Shown piece after piece: positions 59,693 to 64,000 of a DNA stretch of 64,000 bases (position 1 is the stretch's first letter; the number at the start of each line of letters is the position of its first letter). The translations under genes and the position numbers were made by a program. The stretch is taken from assembly GCF_002261335.1 (NCBI RefSeq), contig NZ_NEVL01000003.1:186001-250000 (forward strand), written 5' to 3'. Origin of the DNA: Bordetella genomosp. 1 (GTDB taxonomy: Bacteria > Pseudomonadota > Gammaproteobacteria > Burkholderiales > Burkholderiaceae_B). Under the pieces are notes generated by a model. That model searched no databases and was not told the DNA's origin. It was given only the letters and a program-made list of their open reading frames with translations.

Positions 59693-61842
59693 GCCGTGGT
59701 CTCCAGATAGGTCGAGGCGGTTGCGGACACGCGCTGCAGGTCGTGCAGCACGAGCGAGCCCTGCGGGCTGCGGTGCGCGGCGAAGCCCTCGGGCACGTGC
59801 GTGGTGGTTTCGTCTTCCACCACCAGCGCCGGGCCCTGGACCTGCTGGCCCGCGGCGAGCGTGCTGCGTTCGTACACCGGTACCTCGCGCCAGCGCGCGC
59901 GCTCGAAGTCGTAGAGCGTGCGGCGCCCGCTGGGCGTGGCCGGCGTGCTGCCGGCGGCGTCGATCACGTCGGCGGCGATGGCGCGCCGCGCGCCCGCCTG
60001 CGCGGCCACCGACCAGCTCACGGTCTCGGCCGGGACGTGCGGCAGGCTGCGGCCGTAGATCTGCGCATAGCGCTCGGCGAACTGCGCCGCCAGCGCGCGC
60101 GCCGCGTCGGCGTCGAACGGACCGGGCGCCAGATCGATGGCGATCTCGTGGCCTTGGCCGGCATAGCGCATGTAGACCTGGCGACGCAGCGTCTGGGGCT
60201 CGTCGGGCGCGGCGCGCCGGACCACGGCCTGCACCTGCTCCGTGAGCGATTCGAGCGTGCGTTCGACCAGGTCGAGGTCGGCGCGGTCCAGGCGCTGGTG
60301 CAGGCTGCGCACCGCCTGGTAGGCGATCGGGGCCCACAAAAAGCCCACGGCCGAGCCCACGCCCGCGGATTCGGGCACGATCACGGTGGCGATGCCGAGC
60401 TTGCGCGCGAGCAGCGCGGCATGCAGCGGCGCGGCGCCGCCGAAGGCGATCAGCGTGCGGTCCTCGGCGTCGCGGCCCAGTTCGGAGGCGTGCACGCGGG
60501 CGGCATTGGCCATGTTTTCGGTGACCACCTCGAGCACGGCGTGGGCCGCCTCCGGGTCGGCCAGCTTGCCGGGCCGTGCGAGGTGTGCCTGCACGGCCAG
60601 GCGCGCCAGCGAGGGGTCGAGCGCCACCTTGCCCACGGCGAAGCGCTCCGGCGTGATGGTGCCGAGCACGGCGTGCGCGTCGGTCACCGTGGCGTGCTGG
60701 CCGCCCAGTCCGTAGGCGGCGGGGCCGGGCGAGGAGCCTGCGCTGTCGGGGCCGACCTGGATCACGCCGAGATGGTTGATGCGGGCGATCGAGCCGCCGC
60801 CCGCGCCGATCTCGATCATCTCGATCACGGGGATGCGGATCGGCAGGCCGGAGCCCTTGAGATGGCGGTGCACGCGGCCGAACTCGAAGCTGCGGCTCAC
60901 CTGCGGCTGGTAGTCGTCGATGTAGCAGATCTTGGCCGTGGTGCCGCCCATGTCGAACGACAGCGCGCGCGCGGCGCCCACCTGTTCGGCAATGTGCTGG
61001 GCCAGGATGGCGCCGCCGGCGGGCCCGGATTCGACCAGCCGCACGGGCTCCTCGACGCCCGTCTGCAGCGTGGCGATGGCGCCGCCCGAGGTCATGAGGA
61101 AGGGTTCGGCGCGCAGGCCGCGCTCGCGCGCGGCGGCCTCGAAGCGGCGCAGATAGCCCGAGACCTGCGGCTGCACATAGGCGTTGGCGCACACCGTGGA
61201 CAGGCGCGGGAACTCGCGGATCTCGGCGCATACGTCGGACGACAGCGAGATCCAGAGCTCGGGCAGCTCGGCGCGCAGGATCTCGCGCACGCGGCGTTCG
61301 TGGGCGGGATGGGCATAGCTGTGCAGCAGGCACACGGCCACGCTCTGCACGCCGTCGTCGCGCAGCCGCACGGCCAGCGCGCGCACCTGCTCCTCGTCGA
61401 GCGGGATCAGCACCCGGCCCTGGGCATCCACGCGCTCGGCCACGCCGTGGCGCCGGTCGCGCGGCACCAGCGGCTCCGGCTTGTCGAGAAAGATGTCGTA
61501 CTGCGCGTAGCGGTCTTCCAGGCCGATCTCGACCAGGTCGCGAAAGCCGGCGGTGGTGATCAGCGCGGTGCGCGCGCCCTTGCGCTCGATCAGCGCATTG
61601 GTGGCCAGCGTGGTGCCGAGCACCAGGCGCTCGACCGCGTTCCAGGGCAGGCCGGCGGCCTGCAGCAGTTCGTCGATGCCGGCCAGCACGGCCTGTTCGG
61701 GCGCGGCCGGCGTGGTCAGCAGCTTGGCCGAGCGGCGCAGCTCGCCTTGCTCGAGCACGATGTCGGTGAAGGTGCCGCCGACGTCGACCGCCACCCGGAT
61801 CGCGGGGCGGCGCGCGGCGGGCGCGGAAGGGGAAGCAGACAT
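59689..61842 (-). CDS. hydantoinase A/5-oxoprolinase family protein
   Basis: 717 aa, the ATP-binding partner of HyuB. The actin-like nucleotide motif is at the start (VAVDVGGTFTDIVLEQGELR), followed by GTTLATNALIERKGARTALI, VESGPAGGAILAQHIAE, LSFDMGGTTAKICYID and IGAGGGSIARINHLGVIQVG. The C-terminal third has the HyuA-C barrel. I start at the ATG at 61840-61842 ([15 protein letters not shown]); the frame is open further upstream but without homology. It is divergent from the cupin-rhodanese gene. Confidence 0.93.
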   Translation of the reverse strand: MSASPSAPAARRPAIRVAVDVGGTFTDIVLEQGELRRSAKLLTTPAAPEQAVLAGIDELLQAAGLPWNAVERLVLGTTLATNALIERKGARTALITTAGFRDLVEIGLEDRYAQYDIFLDKPEPLVPRDRRHGVAERVDAQGRVLIPLDEEQVRALAVRLRDDGVQSVAVCLLHSYAHPAHERRVREILRAELPELWISLSSDVCAEIREFPRLSTVCANAYVQPQVSGYLRRFEAAARERGLRAEPFLMTSGGAIATLQTGVEEPVRLVESGPAGGAILAQHIAEQVGAARALSFDMGGTTAKICYIDDYQPQVSRSFEFGRVHRHLKGSGLPIRIPVIEMIEIGAGGGSIARINHLGVIQVGPDSAGSSPGPAAYGLGGQHATVTDAHAVLGTITPERFAVGKVALDPSLARLAVQAHLARPGKLADPEAAHAVLEVVTENMANAARVHASELGRDAEDRTLIAFGGAAPLHAALLARKLGIATVIVPESAGVGSAVGFLWAPIAYQAVRSLHQRLDRADLDLVERTLESLTEQVQAVVRRAAPDEPQTLRRQVYMRYAGQGHEIAIDLAPGPFDADAARALAAQFAERYAQIYGRSLPHVPAETVSWSVAAQAGARRAIAADVIDAAGSTPATPSGRRTLYDFERARWREVPVYERSTLAAGQQVQGPALVVEDETTTHVPEGFAAHRSPQGSLVLHDLQRVSATASTYLETTA

Positions 61843-62080
61843 GGAGCGGGCCCTGTGTCGTGAATAAGAAGTGCCTGGCGCGCAGGGTGCGGCGCCTGGC
61901 AATGAGGAGACGATGCTAGGGAGCGCCAGGAGCCCGCGGAAGGACGTTTTTCGTATGTCGTTATGCGTGCCGGCCGGGGGAGGGCGGCGCATATGGATAC
62001 TCGGTTTTCTGCGTTGCCGCGGGGCCGGGGGCGGCCGTAGCCTTGGCGTCATCCCCGGCCCACGCCGGACCCCCAACGCC
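61843..62080. promoter_or_regulatory. divergent promoter region hyuA / cupin-rhodanese with shared motif
   Basis: 238 bp. It contains GCGCATATGGATACTCGG at 61987-62004, in which GCGCATAT and TATGGATA overlap. This 17-18 bp block matches that at 37779-37795 (13 of 17 bases), the promoter of the peptide importer and amino-acid importer. An AT-richer segment at 61945-61970 may hold a promoter. A terminal GC-rich stretch leads to ATG 62081, with no strong ribosome site. Confidence 0.4.
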
Positions 62081-64000
62081 ATGACGACCGACGTACCCGA
62101 GATGACGCAACTGCCTCCCACCGCCGATCTTTCCGTCCAGACCACGCGCTCGCGCGCCGTGGCCGCCCTCATCGCGGATGTCCGCGCGGTGCTGCCCGAC
62201 CCGGTGCGCGCCACGCCCGCCCAGCTCGACGCCGCGGCCGCGCTGCTGCGGGGGCTCGCCGGGCGCGCCGAGCTCTTTGCCGCCGAGGCCTTCCCGGTGC
62301 ATCCGGAGCGCCCCGGCACGATCTACCGCCTGGCCGAAGACACCGACGGCGCCTACGCCCTGTATCTGTCGCTGGGCGAGGTGGGCAAGGCCCAGCCGCC
62401 GCACGATCACACCACCTGGGCCATCATTGCCGGCGTGCGCGGCGACGAGCGCAACGAGGTCTATGCGCGCGCCGCCACCGCCGACCCCGCGCGCGACACG
62501 CTGACGCACGTCAGGCGCGTCGACGTGGGCCCCGGCGGCGCGATCGTGCTGCAGCCGCACGACGTGCACACCATCGAACTGATCGGCGACCAGCCCGGCG
62601 CGCACCTGCATTTCTATGGCCTGGCGCTCGACCGCCTCGCCGGCCGCGTGGTGTTCGAGAGCAAGGAGGGCGGCACCGTCCGCACCTTCGGCCCGCCCGC
62701 CGCGATCTTTCACGCGCTGGTGAGCGCGCAAGAGGTGGAGCGCGCGCTGCGCGGCACCGCCGAGATCGCGCTGCTGGACGTGCGCGAGGCCGGCCGCTAC
62801 GCCGAGCGCCACATCCTGGAGGCGGCCAACGCGCCGCTGTGGCGGCTGGAGCAGCGCATCGACCGCCTGGTGCCGCGCCGCAATACGCGCATCGTGGTGG
62901 TGGACGAGGACGAATCGCTGGCGCACGAGGCCGCCGGCAAGCTGACCCGGCTGGGCTACACCGACGTCGCCGTGTTGGCGGGCGGGACGCGCGGCTGGGA
63001 AGCCTCGGGCCGCGAGATCTTCTGGGGCACCAACGTGCCCAGCAAGGCCTTCGGCGAAGTGATCGAACACGAGAAGCACACGCCCTGGATCGACGTGGAC
63101 GAGCTCGCCGCGCGCGTGTCGGCCGGCGAGAACATCGTGGTGGTCGACAGCCGCACCACCGAGGAATTCCACAACTTCACGCTGCCGTTCTCGCACAGCC
63201 TGCCGGGCGCCGAGCTGGTCTACCGCATCGGCGAGCTGGCGCCCGACCCCGACACCTTCGTGGTGGTGAACTGCGCCGGCCGCACGCGCTCGATCGTGGG
63301 CGCGCAGACGCTGATCGACGCCGGCATTCCCAACAAGGTGGCGTCGCTGCGCAACGGCACGATGGAATGGCTGATCTCCGGCCGCGAACTGGCCTATGGC
63401 CGTCACGCCGTGCTGCCCGAACCGGGCGCGCAACAGCTGGCGCAGGCGCGCGAACGCGCCCAGACCTTGATCGCCGCCGCGGGCGTGGGCTACGTCGATG
63501 CCACGCAACTGGCCGCCTTCGAGGCCGAAGCGGCCGCGGGCCAGCGCAGCCTCTATCGCTTCGACGTGCGCACCCGCGAGGAATACGAGGCCGGGCACCT
63601 GCCGGGCTGGCGCTGGGCGCCGGGCGGCCAGCTGGTGCAGGCCACCGACGAATACGTGGGCACGCGCCGTTCGCGCGTGGTGCTGGCCGACCATGATGGC
63701 GTGCGCGCCCTCACCACGGCGGCCTGGCTGGCCCAACTCGGCGCGGTCGAGGTCTATCTGTATGCCGCGCCGCTGCAGCCGCTGGCGGCCACGCCCGGCC
63801 TGGCCGCCGCGCCGGTGGCGCTCGAAGTGGGCGCCGAACGCGTCCGGGTGCTGCGTCATCGCGATCCGGCGCCGTCGGTGCGGGCCCAGGCCCTGGCCGG
63901 CTGGCTGGAGGCGGGCGACACGCTGGTCTACGACGTGGACCGCCGCGGCGCCTACGAGCGCGGCCACGTGCGCGGCGCGCACTTCGCCGCACCCGACCGC
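62081..64000 (+). CDS. thiol dioxygenase-type cupin fused to multiple rhodanese domains (runs off the window)
   Basis: At least 640 residues with no stop before the window edge. Residues about 30-205 are a cupin like the protein at 43300: PPHDHTTWAIIAGVRGDERN gives His108/His110 and Glu, and LHFYGLALDRLAGR a further His (residue 177). Rhodanese domain 1 (about 207-330: LLDVREAGRYAERHI, VLAGGTRGWEASG) has Asp where the active Cys should be (VVVDEDES). Domain 2 (about 335-460) has an intact loop with Cys398 in VVNCAGRTRSIVG. Domain 3 (about 465-590: FDVRTREEYEAGHLPGWRWA) lacks Cys again (VVLADHDGV). A fourth begins at about 610 (VYDVDRRGAYERGH). A single chain joining thiol oxidation to sulfane-sulfur transfer is suggested. 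Confidence 0.85.
   Translation, partial: MTTDVPEMTQLPPTADLSVQTTRSRAVAALIADVRAVLPDPVRATPAQLDAAAALLRGLAGRAELFAAEAFPVHPERPGTIYRLAEDTDGAYALYLSLGEVGKAQPPHDHTTWAIIAGVRGDERNEVYARAATADPARDTLTHVRRVDVGPGGAIVLQPHDVHTIELIGDQPGAHLHFYGLALDRLAGRVVFESKEGGTVRTFGPPAAIFHALVSAQEVERALRGTAEIALLDVREAGRYAERHILEAANAPLWRLEQRIDRLVPRRNTRIVVVDEDESLAHEAAGKLTRLGYTDVAVLAGGTRGWEASGREIFWGTNVPSKAFGEVIEHEKHTPWIDVDELAARVSAGENIVVVDSRTTEEFHNFTLPFSHSLPGAELVYRIGELAPDPDTFVVVNCAGRTRSIVGAQTLIDAGIPNKVASLRNGTMEWLISGRELAYGRHAVLPEPGAQQLAQARERAQTLIAAAGVGYVDATQLAAFEAEAAAGQRSLYRFDVRTREEYEAGHLPGWRWAPGGQLVQATDEYVGTRRSRVVLADHDGVRALTTAAWLAQLGAVEVYLYAAPLQPLAATPGLAAAPVALEVGAERVRVLRHRDPAPSVRAQALAGWLEAGDTLVYDVDRRGAYERGHVRGAHFAAPDR

Overview
The window is about 64 kb of very GC-rich DNA, densely packed with genes and free of tRNA, rRNA, IS or phage genes that I can recognise. 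Gene content (a complete type VI secretion cluster, narGHJI with narK, several ABC importers, CysB-type regulation of thiol genes) and codon bias point to a betaproteobacterium of the Burkholderiales. Alcaligenaceae such as Bordetella or Achromobacter are my best guess. That placement is inference; no marker gene is present.

Layout. 1-327: start of a drug/metabolite-type (EamA) transporter on the minus strand. 328-1336: a 1 kb non-coding leader with palindromes and an AT-rich tail, upstream of the T6SS. 1337-21473 (+): tssA-tssB-tssC-hcp-tagJ-tssE-tssF, then a six-gene VgrG cargo cassette (DUF3540, vgrG, small membrane protein, DUF2169/pentapeptide fusion, pentapeptide protein, DUF4150 PAAR-like), then tssG-tssH(clpV) and a probable effector/immunity pair. 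21483-23597 (-): RNA 2'-phosphotransferase kptA, a degenerate FHA protein and a lipoprotein. 23831-33196 (+): tssJ-K-L-M-tagF and a pseudokinase with a PEGA domain. All thirteen core T6SS components are present.

33325-46649: a GNAT gene broken by a stop at codon 8; a dipeptide/glutathione-type ABC importer without its binding protein (-); then a + strand thiol/amino-acid block: two paralogous binding proteins, an aminotransferase, two polar-amino-acid permeases (the first interrupted by an in-frame TGA), an ATPase, a thiol dioxygenase-like cupin, a cystathionine beta-lyase-like enzyme, a VOC protein and a CysB-family regulator.

46728-55462 (-): narG-H-J-I, a parvulin-type isomerase and narK, one tight operon for nitrate respiration. 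55463-56292: 830 bp holding weak FNR-like boxes, a 144 bp array of twelve 12-bp units in exact phase, and two strong hairpins. 56293-61842 (-): hydantoinase/5-oxoprolinase subunits A and B followed by a family 5 peptide-binding protein. 62081-64000 (+): a gene running off the window that fuses a thiol dioxygenase-type cupin to at least three rhodanese domains, only one with a catalytic cysteine.

How they fit: the T6SS genes build one contractile apparatus with its own cargo. The genes on both sides of nar suggest uptake and breakdown of organic thiols (cystine, glutathione-like peptides, mercapto acids): import, 5-oxoproline opening, C-S lysis, transamination, thiol oxidation and sulfane-sulfur transfer under a CysB-like regulator. 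A GCGCATAT/TATGGWTA motif recurs in three promoter regions of these genes. The thiol story is inference.
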